From Firmicutes bacterium UBA5301 (GTDB lineage Bacteria > Bacillota > UBA5301), in contig DHRX01000097.1 in assembly GCA_002408345.1 (NCBI GenBank), positions 1 through 12,745 on the forward strand: 12,745 nt of DNA, written 5' to 3'. This document shows positions 1 through 6,237 of this stretch, piece by piece. Made by a program: the position numbers and the translations under genes. A model generated the notes under the pieces. It saw only the letters and a program-made list of their open reading frames with translations. It was not told the DNA's origin and made no database searches. Within the stretch, counting starts at the first letter, position 1, and each line of letters begins with the position of its first letter.

Positions 1-2
1 AT

Positions 3-28
3 AGGAAGGGCCGCTCGGGACCCTTCCT
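3..28 (-). terminator. Probable intrinsic terminator after lysS, cut by the window edge
   Basis: Seen: on the minus strand a 7-base arm GGAAGGG pairs perfectly with CCCTTCC. It can be extended by an outer A-T pair and by two inner C-G pairs past a single bulged base, leaving a loop of about five bases. The hairpin lies about 24 bases downstream of the lysS stop codon. The U-tract that would complete an intrinsic terminator would fall beyond position 1, so only the stem can be seen. Inferred to end the greA-lysS transcript. Confidence 0.6.
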
Positions 29-51
29 TTAGATACTGCATTTTTGGCCCG

Positions 52-1587
52 TTACTCATTGCGCCTCCGCATGTGGGGAAAGAACAGTACATCCCGAATA
101 GATGGAGAATCTGTTAACAGCATCACTAGTCGATCAATACCGATACCTAAACCACCGGTAGGCGGCAAGCCGATCTCTAAAGCCATTAAGAAATCTTCAT
201 CCATCATATGGGCCTCTTCATCACCTCTAGCCCTGGCCTCCATCTGCTTTTCGAACCGCTGGCGTTGATCAATAGGATCATTAAGCTCAGAAAAGCCGTT
301 AGCAATCTCCCAACCATTAATATACGGCTCAAACCGATCGGTAACAGTCGGGTCTGCCAAACTCCTTTTAGCTAACGGTGAAACCTCTACCGGATGGTGA
401 GTAATAAAAACCGGTTGTATTAGATGTTCTTCTACCTTTTCATCAAAGAGCAGCGCTAACACTTCACCTCGAGAGATCGGCTCTTTAACTTCTACTCCAT
501 GTTGCCGCGCTAAGGCTACAGCTTCTGCAGCGGTTTTAACTTGACTAAAGTCAATCCCGGCATACTTTAATAACGAATCTTCCATGGTAATCCGAGGCCA
601 TGGTGGGGTCAAATCTAACTCCTGACCCTGGAAACTTATTTTAGTGCTACCGGTTACCTCTTGGGCAACATAGGCAACAAGCTCCTCGGTAATCCGCATC
701 ATATCATGGTAATCGGCATAAGCCTGGTACAACTCTAAAGCGGTATATTCAGGGTTATGTTTCGTTGAAGTACCTTCGTTCCGAAAGTTTTTACCCAACT
801 CATATACTTTATTAAACCCACCCACAACCAGCTTCTTGAGATATAACTCTGGAGCAATGCGTAAGTATAAATCCATATCTAATGCGTTATGATGGGTGAT
901 AAAAGGCCGTGCCGTTGCCCCACCAGCAATCGGGTGCAACATCGGTGTTTCAACTTCTAGAAAGCCTTCTTGGTTAAGAAAGTTCCGGATAGCCTGAATA
1001 GCTTTACTCCGTTTAATAAATGTCTCTCTAACCTCTGGATTAACAATTAAATCTACATAGCGCTGTCGGTATCTTAACTCGACATCTTTAAGACCATGCC
1101 ATTTATCGGGTAGCGGTCGTAAAGCTTTGCTCAACAGAGTAAAATCCTCTACCGCTAAAGTTACTTCCCCTCGCCTCGTACGGAAAATTACACCTTCCAT
1201 ACCAATAATATCGCCGATATCTAGGTCCTTAAACTGCTGATATTTTTCTTCTCCAAGGTCATTAACCTTCAAGTAAATCTGTATTTGCCCAGACTCGTCC
1301 ATAATGTGGGCAAAGCTAGCTTTACCCATAACCCGCATAGTCCGAATCCGTCCAGCAAGACTTACCCGGGGACCGGCATCATGTGCCAGCTCTTCTCCCC
1401 GGGTTTGTGCTTCAGCCTCTTGATTTAGAAACAACTCCATTGCTTTCTCAGCAGTAGCACTACGTTCGTACTTGCTGATTTGGAAAGGGTCCCTGCTCTC
1501 TACCTGGAGCTGCTGCAGCTTCTCCCGCCTCACTAGCATCTGTTCGTTAAGGTCTTGTCCTTCGTCTAATCCATGTTCAGGAACCAA
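52..1587 (-). CDS. lysS: Lysyl-tRNA synthetase, class II
   Basis: Charges tRNA-Lys with lysine using ATP, in the cytoplasm. The protein has 511 residues, close to the roughly 500 usual for bacterial LysS. An N-terminal OB-fold anticodon-binding domain spans about residues 73-155. The class II catalytic core follows: motif 1 around 197-218, then the lysine-type stretch with AGGATARPF (221-229), motif 2 at about 268-285 (FRNEG...HNPEYT) and motif 3 at about 479-500 (GLGIGIDRL). The start is TTG (1585-1587), chosen because AAGGAGG lies 7 bases upstream (1595-1601) and the next ATG would cut into the N-terminal helix. It lies 18 bases after greA, so the two are surely co-transcribed from the promoter at 2246-2274. 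No T-box motif is visible, so the synthetase does not look tRNA-controlled. Function is certain; the start codon is likely. Confidence 0.98.
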   Translation of the reverse strand: MVPEHGLDEGQDLNEQMLVRREKLQQLQVESRDPFQISKYERSATAEKAMELFLNQEAEAQTRGEELAHDAGPRVSLAGRIRTMRVMGKASFAHIMDESGQIQIYLKVNDLGEEKYQQFKDLDIGDIIGMEGVIFRTRRGEVTLAVEDFTLLSKALRPLPDKWHGLKDVELRYRQRYVDLIVNPEVRETFIKRSKAIQAIRNFLNQEGFLEVETPMLHPIAGGATARPFITHHNALDMDLYLRIAPELYLKKLVVGGFNKVYELGKNFRNEGTSTKHNPEYTALELYQAYADYHDMMRITEELVAYVAQEVTGSTKISFQGQELDLTPPWPRITMEDSLLKYAGIDFSQVKTAAEAVALARQHGVEVKEPISRGEVLALLFDEKVEEHLIQPVFITHHPVEVSPLAKRSLADPTVTDRFEPYINGWEIANGFSELNDPIDQRQRFEKQMEARARGDEEAHMMDEDFLMALEIGLPPTGGLGIGIDRLVMLLTDSPSIRDVLFFPHMRRRNE

Positions 1588-1605
1588 AATTTTTCCTCCT
1601 TAAAA

Positions 1606-2082
1606 CTAACGGGAGACTGCTACAATTTCATATTGTAGAACTCCCACGGGTACTACTACGTCCACTACCGCACCGATTTGTTTACCTAATATTGCTTTAC
1701 CTACCGGTGACTCGGTGGAAATTTTGTCTTTCGCCGGATCACTTTCGGCCGAGCTTACCAGCATATATTCGTACTCATCGCCGGTTTCTAAATCTTTAAT
1801 TTTGACTTTCTGGCCAATACCAACAATGTCCTCTTTGATATCGGACTCATCGAGAATCTTAGCGTTCCGCAGAATCTTCTCCAATAGAGCAATGCGGCCT
1901 TCGATAAAAGCCTGCTCATTTTTGGCATCATCATATTCTGAGTTTTCGCTAATGTCACCGAACTCTAAAGCCTGTTTAATCCGGGCGGCAACTTCCCGCC
2001 TTTTCACTGTTTTCAGAAACTCTAACTCAGATTCCTTCTCCCGTAATCCTTCTTCCGTAAGCAGGTACTCCTTCTCTGCCAT
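1606..2082 (-). CDS. greA: Transcription elongation factor GreA
   Basis: Binds the secondary channel of RNA polymerase and stimulates cleavage of the 3' end of backtracked RNA, rescuing stalled elongation. The 158-residue product has the family's normal length and both domains. The N-terminal coiled coil (about residues 1-75) carries the acidic tip GDISENSEYDDAK, with the D and E residues expected to chelate catalytic Mg. The C-terminal FKBP-like domain (about 80-158) has the SPVGKAILGK signature. The frame stays open upstream to a GTG at 2205, but the ATG at 2080-2082 starts the standard MAEKEYLLT-type N terminus and has GAGGGG/AAGGG purines before it. The upstream extension resembles no GreA sequence and overlaps a structured leader. 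First gene of a greA-lysS operon. Confidence 0.97.
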   Translation of the reverse strand: MAEKEYLLTEEGLREKESELEFLKTVKRREVAARIKQALEFGDISENSEYDDAKNEQAFIEGRIALLEKILRNAKILDESDIKEDIVGIGQKVKIKDLETGDEYEYMLVSSAESDPAKDKISTESPVGKAILGKQIGAVVDVVVPVGVLQYEIVAVSR

Positions 2083-2239
2083 CTTACCCTTCCCCTCTAA
2101 AGTGCTAGTTGCCCTTGGCGAGTCAGGTTTAATGTATGTGCTGCTTCGCGTCAGTATGCGGGCTAATTGAGCAGAGCCCTTAAACCTGATTCCAGCAAGA
2201 AGCACCGACCTAACGGCCAGTGCTAGCTCTGTAAAATTT
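2083..2239 (-). promoter_or_regulatory. Long structured 5' leader of greA-lysS
   Basis: From the predicted transcription start near 2239 to the greA ATG there are about 157 untranslated bases, far more than elsewhere in the window. Seen: a perfect 10-base inverted repeat (2123-2132 TCAGGTTTAA with 2180-2189); a 6-base one (2172-2177 CAGAGC with 2226-2231) whose arms interleave with the first; a 5-base hairpin GGGCT/AGCCC (2175-2179 with 2160-2164); and a direct repeat AGTGCTAG at 2101-2108 and 2219-2226. The interleaved arms mean either a pseudoknot or two exclusive folds. There is no T-box consensus, no U-tract terminator and no obvious riboswitch signature known to me. A regulatory role is inference. 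Confidence 0.4.
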
Positions 2240-2245
2240 TAGATA

Positions 2246-2274
2246 ATTATAATGTAGGAATCTTTTTTTGTCAA
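2246..2274 (-). promoter_or_regulatory. Consensus sigma-A promoter for greA-lysS
   Basis: Perfect -35 TTGACA (2269-2274) and perfect -10 TATAAT (2246-2251), separated by exactly 17 bases, on the minus strand. Transcription should start near 2239. The -35 box contains the TGA stop codon of the upstream dehydrogenase gene, and an A-rich run fills the start of the spacer. Confidence 0.92.
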
Positions 2275-3398
2275 GCTGAGTCGGCCTGACCTTTCCCGGC
2301 TGTAGAGGAGAGGCCGCCATAACCCAGCCTCTTACCCTTTATTTTTTTCTGAAACGCCCTAATTTCGTCATCGGTAACCGCTCGGTCAAAACTGCGCAAT
2401 CCAGCTAGACTAAACCCATGCTTTTGGGCTAAACTTGCTATCTCGGTAATCTGATCTACTGTAATTTCCCGACCCAGAGTAAAAGATTGGTACCGCCCTT
2501 CTAACGCTAGGATCATAGTTTCAGCCATACACGCATAAGAAGTTCCTGCTGGAAAGCCAAAATTAAAACCGAATTCTACTGAGCCTGGTACCTTAACGAC
2601 CCCGCCTTCAAAAACAAAAACATCATCTCGCACTTCAGCTACTCGTTTAGAAACGTCTCGCGGCCGGGCCACATCACAAACTATCGCTCCTGATTTTAAA
2701 TACTCTGGTTCAATTACAGTATCCACCGCACTAGTTACAGTTACTACTACATCAGCCCGCTGTAAAGCAGCTTGAGTATCAAGGGTTGTCGTAACGCTGA
2801 CCTGACTTTCCTGACTAATTAGTCGGGCTACTTCGTCTAATGCAGGAAGGCGTCGCCCGATTAGAGTCAATTCCTTAACCTCTTTAGCTAGTATCCGAGC
2901 GCAAGCCTTGCCAATAGAACCGTTAGCCCCTAATATAGCTAGATTAGCACTGGATAGATCAACCTCTAAGAGCTCTGCAGCCTTTTTAATACCTTGCAAT
3001 GCCGTTGCTACTGTATAACTATTACCAGTAGTTACGGCTATATTAACCTTCTTCGCCACCGTTATTCCAGCATCACCAACTACAGCGGTAAAAGCTCCTA
3101 GCCCGACAATACCCGCCCCTAAACCCTCGGCTAGTTGAGCGCTCTCGCTAATCTTGTTGAGCACATAATCGGTTGGCAGTTTTTGCATCAACCGGCTCGT
3201 GATAGGACAAGCCACAAAATAACCTTGAGCCTCTCGACCGGTCAACGATTTAATACCGGTAATTTCAGAGACTTTAAAAGCTGGGAGATGACGCAGTGTA
3301 CTTTCCAGCCAGGTATTAGGTAATATCCGTATCCACGGAAACTTACGGTAAAAATCAGATACATCTAAGGGGTGAATAATAAAGGCAAACCTTTCCAA
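2271..3398 (-). CDS. Acyl-ACP-reductase-like / shikimate-dehydrogenase-like Rossmann oxidoreductase
   Basis: A 375-residue protein of the predicted-dehydrogenase family often labelled 'shikimate dehydrogenase' in Firmicutes. Seen: an N-terminal domain (about 1-120), a VTTGNSYTV motif (122-130), then a Rossmann domain with the NAD(P)-binding loop GANGSIGKA (157-165) and a conserved-looking YACMAE segment with Cys290. From memory, cyanobacterial long-chain acyl-ACP reductase has a similar TTGNS motif, a GATGDIG-like loop and an active-site Cys near residue 294 in an ACFAE-type context. True AroE has instead an N-terminal substrate site with a catalytic Lys in an NVT-P-K setting, which I do not see. 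I therefore infer reduction of an acyl thioester or a related dehydrogenation rather than shikimate synthesis; the substrate is unknown. The start is TTG (3396-3398) with AAAGGAG 12 bases upstream; an in-frame stop lies just before it. Last gene of a three-gene operon. Cytoplasmic: no signal peptide. Confidence 0.8.
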   Translation of the reverse strand: MERFAFIIHPLDVSDFYRKFPWIRILPNTWLESTLRHLPAFKVSEITGIKSLTGREAQGYFVACPITSRLMQKLPTDYVLNKISESAQLAEGLGAGIVGLGAFTAVVGDAGITVAKKVNIAVTTGNSYTVATALQGIKKAAELLEVDLSSANLAILGANGSIGKACARILAKEVKELTLIGRRLPALDEVARLISQESQVSVTTTLDTQAALQRADVVVTVTSAVDTVIEPEYLKSGAIVCDVARPRDVSKRVAEVRDDVFVFEGGVVKVPGSVEFGFNFGFPAGTSYACMAETMILALEGRYQSFTLGREITVDQITEIASLAQKHGFSLAGLRSFDRAVTDDEIRAFQKKIKGKRLGYGGLSSTAGKGQADSA

Positions 3399-3421
3399 AC
3401 TCGGTCACTGCTCCTTTCAAC

Positions 3422-4327
3422 CTAGGCCATTTTTTCCAAACGCGGTTTTATTCGCAAGTTATCCAACATAGCTAAGTAGTCTTGAGAAGTCAGCTGTTGC
3501 CATGGTTTATCGGATAAGGCTACCAAAACCCCTTCCATTACGTTAGTACCAAATGACCGTCCTGAAAGTTCAGGGGTAGTAGTAATTAAGGTACTTACCC
3601 CCCGCTGCTTTAAATCCTCGACATCTTTGGCGGTCACTGTATTAGTAAGAATAGTCTTACCCCTTAAATCATCGGGCATGTATTTTTTAATAAATAGATA
3701 ATCACCAGCAATAACATCGGCCCACTGATACCACTCCTGCCAACGGGGCTTAGCTTCCTTAAGCTGTTTATCTCCGGTGGGGTAAACTAATTTAAACGGT
3801 AATTGGACTACAACCGGTGCTAAAATATTCGCTGCATTGTGGAGCGCCCGCAGAGAATGGATTGCTCTCGGCATACCTAAACCAAACATTAAATCGCCGT
3901 AAACCACGTCTGCTTCTAACTCTGTCAAAGCTTCAGCCATCCCAAACCGGTCAACACCACAAGTCAACAGAACCCGCTGTTTTTTAAAATCCAGCTCGCC
4001 TGTTTCTTGTAACCAATAAATAACTCTCCGCTCCAAGCTATTTTTAAGACCTGTACCATCAACGATCGGTGTAATCTTGGCAGCCCGAGCTATCCTTTTC
4101 CCATCTCGAAAAGTATACCTTTTAGTACCTGCCCAGATATAGAGATCAATACCTCCCATACCAAAGGCATCGACCTTACCGTCTAATTGATGAATTAGTT
4201 CAATAGCTTTATTGATATCTCCATCGGTTCCGATACGTTCAATATGGAAAGGTTGCCCTAAAAACTCTACTTCCACACAATGATTACGTTCTGAGGATCC
4301 TATACTAATACTGATAACCCGTTTCAT
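3422..4327 (-). CDS. Protein of the 'quinate 5-dehydrogenase' family, true function unknown
   Basis: Product of about 301 residues matching, by recollection, Firmicutes proteins annotated 'quinate 5-dehydrogenase'; I know of no experimental basis for that name. Seen: an N-terminal strand followed by GSSERNH; the conserved-looking segments DAFGMGGIDLYIW (about 53-65), TPIVDGTGLKN (86-96), LLTCGVDRFGMAE (120-132) and YGDLMFGLGMP (143-153); and a C-terminal part with TTPELSGRSFGTNVMEG. The alternating strands and glycine turns suggest an alpha/beta, possibly nucleotide-binding, fold. No signal peptide and no membrane segment. Two tandem ATG codons begin the frame. The second (4325-4327) is preferred because AAGGAGG (4335-4341) lies 7 bases from it but only 4 from the first, ending at 4330. 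The gene sits 21 bases after the regulator gene and 23 before the dehydrogenase gene, so the three are co-transcribed and probably act in one process. Confidence 0.75.
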   Translation of the reverse strand: MKRVISISIGSSERNHCVEVEFLGQPFHIERIGTDGDINKAIELIHQLDGKVDAFGMGGIDLYIWAGTKRYTFRDGKRIARAAKITPIVDGTGLKNSLERRVIYWLQETGELDFKKQRVLLTCGVDRFGMAEALTELEADVVYGDLMFGLGMPRAIHSLRALHNAANILAPVVVQLPFKLVYPTGDKQLKEAKPRWQEWYQWADVIAGDYLFIKKYMPDDLRGKTILTNTVTAKDVEDLKQRGVSTLITTTPELSGRSFGTNVMEGVLVALSDKPWQQLTSQDYLAMLDNLRIKPRLEKMA

Positions 4328-4351
4328 CATGGTTCCTCCTTTTGCTACCGT

Positions 4352-4882
4352 CTACTCCAATGAGCGGACTTTTTCCACTAATTTACACACTTCGTCTGGA
4401 TTCAAATATACATCGCTGCGAATTGGTGATTCGCCGATATTAACCGTAATAACGTGACTACCAAGAATCGATTCCACTACTTTATTACGCATATCCGAAC
4501 CAAAGAATATTACCGCATCATAGTCTTGTAGGCCCACAAGAATTCGCATAGATTCATTGAATACCTCAGCACCTTCCATACCCGCAAAGAACTTCCAGCG
4601 TTCCTCTTCGGTCAAGAGGAGGGTATACTCTACACCTAGTTCCACTAACAACTGTTGTAAAGGCTCTTTATTAGCAATTGGAAAACCGACCACAGCTAAG
4701 CGTTGGCCACGGTTAACCTCCCCTAGCGCTTCCAAACGGGAAATAAAACTACGATCAACCCCTAAGATTCCAGCCACCTCAGTTTGCGAATTACCCTGTA
4801 CCCGCATTTCCAAGATTTTATCGATAGCTTGATTCAACTTCTGCCTACTCAGTAGTTTGCTAGCGATACGTAAAAAATCCAC
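4352..4882 (-). CDS. Small helix-turn-helix regulator with a C-terminal sensor-like domain
   Basis: 176 residues. Residues about 16-55 hold a DNA-binding helix-turn-helix (QTEVAGILGVDRSFISRLEALG at 33-54 in the expected helix-turn-recognition-helix pattern). The remaining 120 residues form an alpha/beta domain starting RLAVVGFPIAN and containing YDAVIFFGSD and VITVNIGES, a plausible ligand-binding or Rossmann-like half. I do not recognise a named family. The start is GTG (4880-4882) with AAGGGGG seven bases upstream; an ATG in between is out of frame. First gene of the operon with the two dehydrogenase-like genes. A palindrome at its own transcription start suggests self-regulation and control of both downstream genes. 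Which signal it senses cannot be read from the sequence. Confidence 0.75.
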   Translation of the reverse strand: MDFLRIASKLLSRQKLNQAIDKILEMRVQGNSQTEVAGILGVDRSFISRLEALGEVNRGQRLAVVGFPIANKEPLQQLLVELGVEYTLLLTEEERWKFFAGMEGAEVFNESMRILVGLQDYDAVIFFGSDMRNKVVESILGSHVITVNIGESPIRSDVYLNPDEVCKLVEKVRSLE

Positions 4883-4904
4883 GGAACATCCCCCTTTTGT
4901 GCAC

Positions 4905-4920
4905 AGGTTTGTGCAAACCT
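4905..4920 (-). promoter_or_regulatory. Operator-like palindrome at the start of the regulator operon
   Basis: AGGTTTG and CAAACCT are perfect inverted arms around a two-base centre. The site lies immediately downstream of the predicted transcription start (about 4922). An 8-base word TTTGTGCA occurs at 4896-4903 and again at 4908-4915, a 12-base step, so a second half-site may flank the palindrome on the gene side. This is a typical place for a repressor to block initiation, and the first gene of the operon encodes a DNA-binding protein. It could also form a short RNA hairpin. Confidence 0.55.
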
Positions 4921-4928
4921 ATATCCAT

Positions 4929-4957
4929 ATTATAACTAGGTCCGCTTTTCTATACAA
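4929..4957 (-). promoter_or_regulatory. Sigma-A promoter of the three-gene operon
   Basis: Perfect -10 TATAAT (4929-4934) with TTGTAT as -35 (4952-4957) at 17-base spacing. Only the TTG core of the -35 matches, so it may need help or be tightly controlled. It lies just after the dusB terminator, so the operon is an independent transcription unit. Confidence 0.65.
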
Positions 4958-4962
4958 CTAAA

Positions 4963-4996
4963 GAAAAAAAAGAGACCTATTTTTTTAAGGTCTCTT
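4963..4996 (-). terminator. Intrinsic terminator formed by the end of dusB
   Basis: On the minus strand AAGAGACCT (4988-4996) pairs perfectly over nine bases with AGGTCTCTT (4970-4978), with a nine-base A-rich loop, and is followed directly by a run of U (4964-4971). The upstream arm and loop encode the last dusB codons, and the TAG stop lies at the loop-stem junction. Confidence 0.92.
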
Positions 4997-5903
4997 GATA
5001 ACTTTGTAAAATGTGCTTGGTCTCTTCAACAGTTGTAGCCCGCTGTATTCCAGCTTTTATGGCGCCTGTATCCGGCAAACCTTTCAAGTACCAAGCTAAA
5101 TGTTTACGCATTTGCCGTACAGCAATCTCTGCCCCATAATAGGTTACCGCTCGTTTGAGGTGCTGTAACATTACCTCTAAACGTTCTTCCCAAGTAGGTT
5201 CAGGTATAACCACACCTTCGGCAAAATAGCGCCGGATCCTAGCCACTAACCAGGGGTTACCCAAACTATGTCGCCCAATCATAATTCCGGAACAGCCATA
5301 ATTATTTAACCTATCAATAGCTGTTTCTAAACTATCAATATCACCATTGCCGATTACCGGAACCGAAACCGTTTCGGCTACCGCTTGAATAACCTCCCAA
5401 TCAGCATGACCGCTATAAAATTGGGAACGGGTACGACCATGGACGGTAATTAACTGCGCCCCTGCTGCTACCATTTTTGCTGCAAACTGGGGAGCATTAA
5501 TACTTTCTTGATCCCACCCAGAGCGAATTTTCACACTGACTGGTATATCGACCGTTTTGGCCACCGCAGCCACGATTCTAGCCGCTTGGTCAGGGTTCCG
5601 CATTAATGCAGAACCTTCACCATTTTTAACAATCTTGGGGGTTGGGCAACCCATATTAATATCCAGAAAATCAGGGTTAACTTTTGCAACCAGCATGGCA
5701 GCCCGAGCCATTACTTCTGGATTAGAGCCAAAAAGTTGTACCGCTAAAGGACGGTAAGCCTCTACTTCTAACATCCTAAAGGTACGCTGGTTAGCATAAA
5801 GTAGGGCCATAGCACTAATCATTTCTGTGTAAGCTGGTCCTGGATATTGTTCATAAACAATTTCGCGAAAAGCCCGATCAGTAACTCCAGCCATAGGAGC
5901 CAA
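4977..5903 (-). CDS. dusB: tRNA-dihydrouridine synthase, DusB/NifR3 type
   Basis: FMN- and NADPH-dependent reduction of uridines in the tRNA D-loop region. The 308-residue frame holds the TIM barrel with APMAGVTDRAF at its start, the LDINMGCPTPKIVKNGEGSAL active-site segment carrying the catalytic Cys (about residues 77-97), SVKIRSGWD, VHGRTR and a GIMIGRHSLGNPW phosphate-binding end. A C-terminal helical tRNA-binding part (about 240-308) includes the MRKHLAWYLKG stretch typical of DusB. The first canonical start in frame is TTG (5901-5903), which has no ribosome binding site and would remove the first barrel strand. Residues INIPIIA, fitting that strand, are encoded just upstream with no ATG, GTG or TTG. 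An ATT at 5922-5924 lies 9 bases after GGAG (5934-5937) and would give 315 residues. Its promoter is not evident; it may depend on readthrough of the terminator just upstream. Confidence 0.93.
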   Translation of the reverse strand: MAPMAGVTDRAFREIVYEQYPGPAYTEMISAMALLYANQRTFRMLEVEAYRPLAVQLFGSNPEVMARAAMLVAKVNPDFLDINMGCPTPKIVKNGEGSALMRNPDQAARIVAAVAKTVDIPVSVKIRSGWDQESINAPQFAAKMVAAGAQLITVHGRTRSQFYSGHADWEVIQAVAETVSVPVIGNGDIDSLETAIDRLNNYGCSGIMIGRHSLGNPWLVARIRRYFAEGVVIPEPTWEERLEVMLQHLKRAVTYYGAEIAVRQMRKHLAWYLKGLPDTGAIKAGIQRATTVEETKHILQSYQETLKK

Positions 5904-5921
5904 GGCAATTATAGGAATATT

Positions 5922-5939
5922 AATCTGCCATCACTCCGC
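5922..5939 (-). promoter_or_regulatory. Ribosome binding site and possible ATT start of dusB
   Basis: GCGGAG at 5934-5939 is the only Shine-Dalgarno-like sequence before dusB. The codon at optimal spacing in the dusB frame is ATT (5922-5924). An ATG at 5929-5931 is in another frame and reaches TAA after three codons. So either dusB starts at a non-standard ATT (as infC does), or the TTG at 5903 is used without a site, or there is a small frame error here. Confidence 0.45.
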
Positions 5940-5982
5940 AAATAAAATAAGGAGTCAACTTGCCTTTAACAAGTCGGCTCCT
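5940..5982 (-). terminator. Probable intrinsic terminator after rpmE
   Basis: On the minus strand AGGAG (5978-5982) pairs with CTCCT (5950-5954) and, inside it, ACTTG (5970-5974) pairs with CAAGT (5958-5962), separated by a 3x3 internal loop in which one C-G pair can form. The loop is 7 bases and the tail TATTTTATTT is U-rich though interrupted. It lies between the rpmE stop and the dusB ribosome binding site, so some readthrough is likely needed for dusB. Confidence 0.65.
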
Positions 5983-6007
5983 AATATACAACATAATCTT
6001 AGTACAA

Positions 6008-6214
6008 TTAGCCTTCGTAGTTATATTTTTTCTTAAACCGCTCTACCCGGCCACCTGTATCCACAAGCTTACCACGACTACCGGTATAAAAAGGATGACA
6101 CTGCGAACAAAGTTCTACTTTCATATTATCTTTAGTAGAAGCGGTCTCAAAACTAGCCCCACAAGCGCAGGTAATAGTTGTTTTTTTGAATTCCGGATGG
6201 ATTGCTTCCTTCAT
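6008..6214 (-). CDS. rpmE: 50S ribosomal protein L31, zinc-binding form
   Basis: Large-subunit protein forming part of the inter-subunit bridge. The 68-residue product begins MKEAIHPEF, the standard L31 N terminus, and has C16-x-C18 and C36-x2-C39 (CACG, CSQCHPFYTG), the four zinc ligands of the C+ paralogue, then VDTGGRVERFKKKY. An in-frame GTG at 6223 and an ATG at 6217 lie upstream. The ATG at 6212-6214 is chosen because AGGTG then sits about 7 bases away and the other starts overlap or crowd it. It has its own promoter, giving a leader of only about 16 bases, and a probable terminator behind it. No Zur-like palindrome is evident near the promoter. Confidence 0.96.
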   Translation of the reverse strand: MKEAIHPEFKKTTITCACGASFETASTKDNMKVELCSQCHPFYTGSRGKLVDTGGRVERFKKKYNYEG

Positions 6215-6237
6215 CATCTTCACCTCTCACGGCAGTA

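Noticed and set aside
1715..2170. 151-codon open frame on the plus strand opposite greA
   Set aside because: Lies wholly antisense to greA, is serine-rich as expected of a complement frame, and matches no family I know; GreA on the other strand is unambiguous.
2083..2205. N-terminal extension of GreA from a GTG at 2205
   Set aside because: Weak ribosome binding site, sequence unlike GreA, and it overlaps inverted repeats; the ATG at 2082 gives the standard length.
2083..2239. T-box riboswitch controlling greA-lysS
   Set aside because: No conserved T-box sequence and no terminator with U-tract before greA.
2271..4330. Aromatic-amino-acid (shikimate/quinate) pathway operon
   Set aside because: Names used for these families suggest it, but the visible motifs do not match AroE and no other aro gene is nearby.
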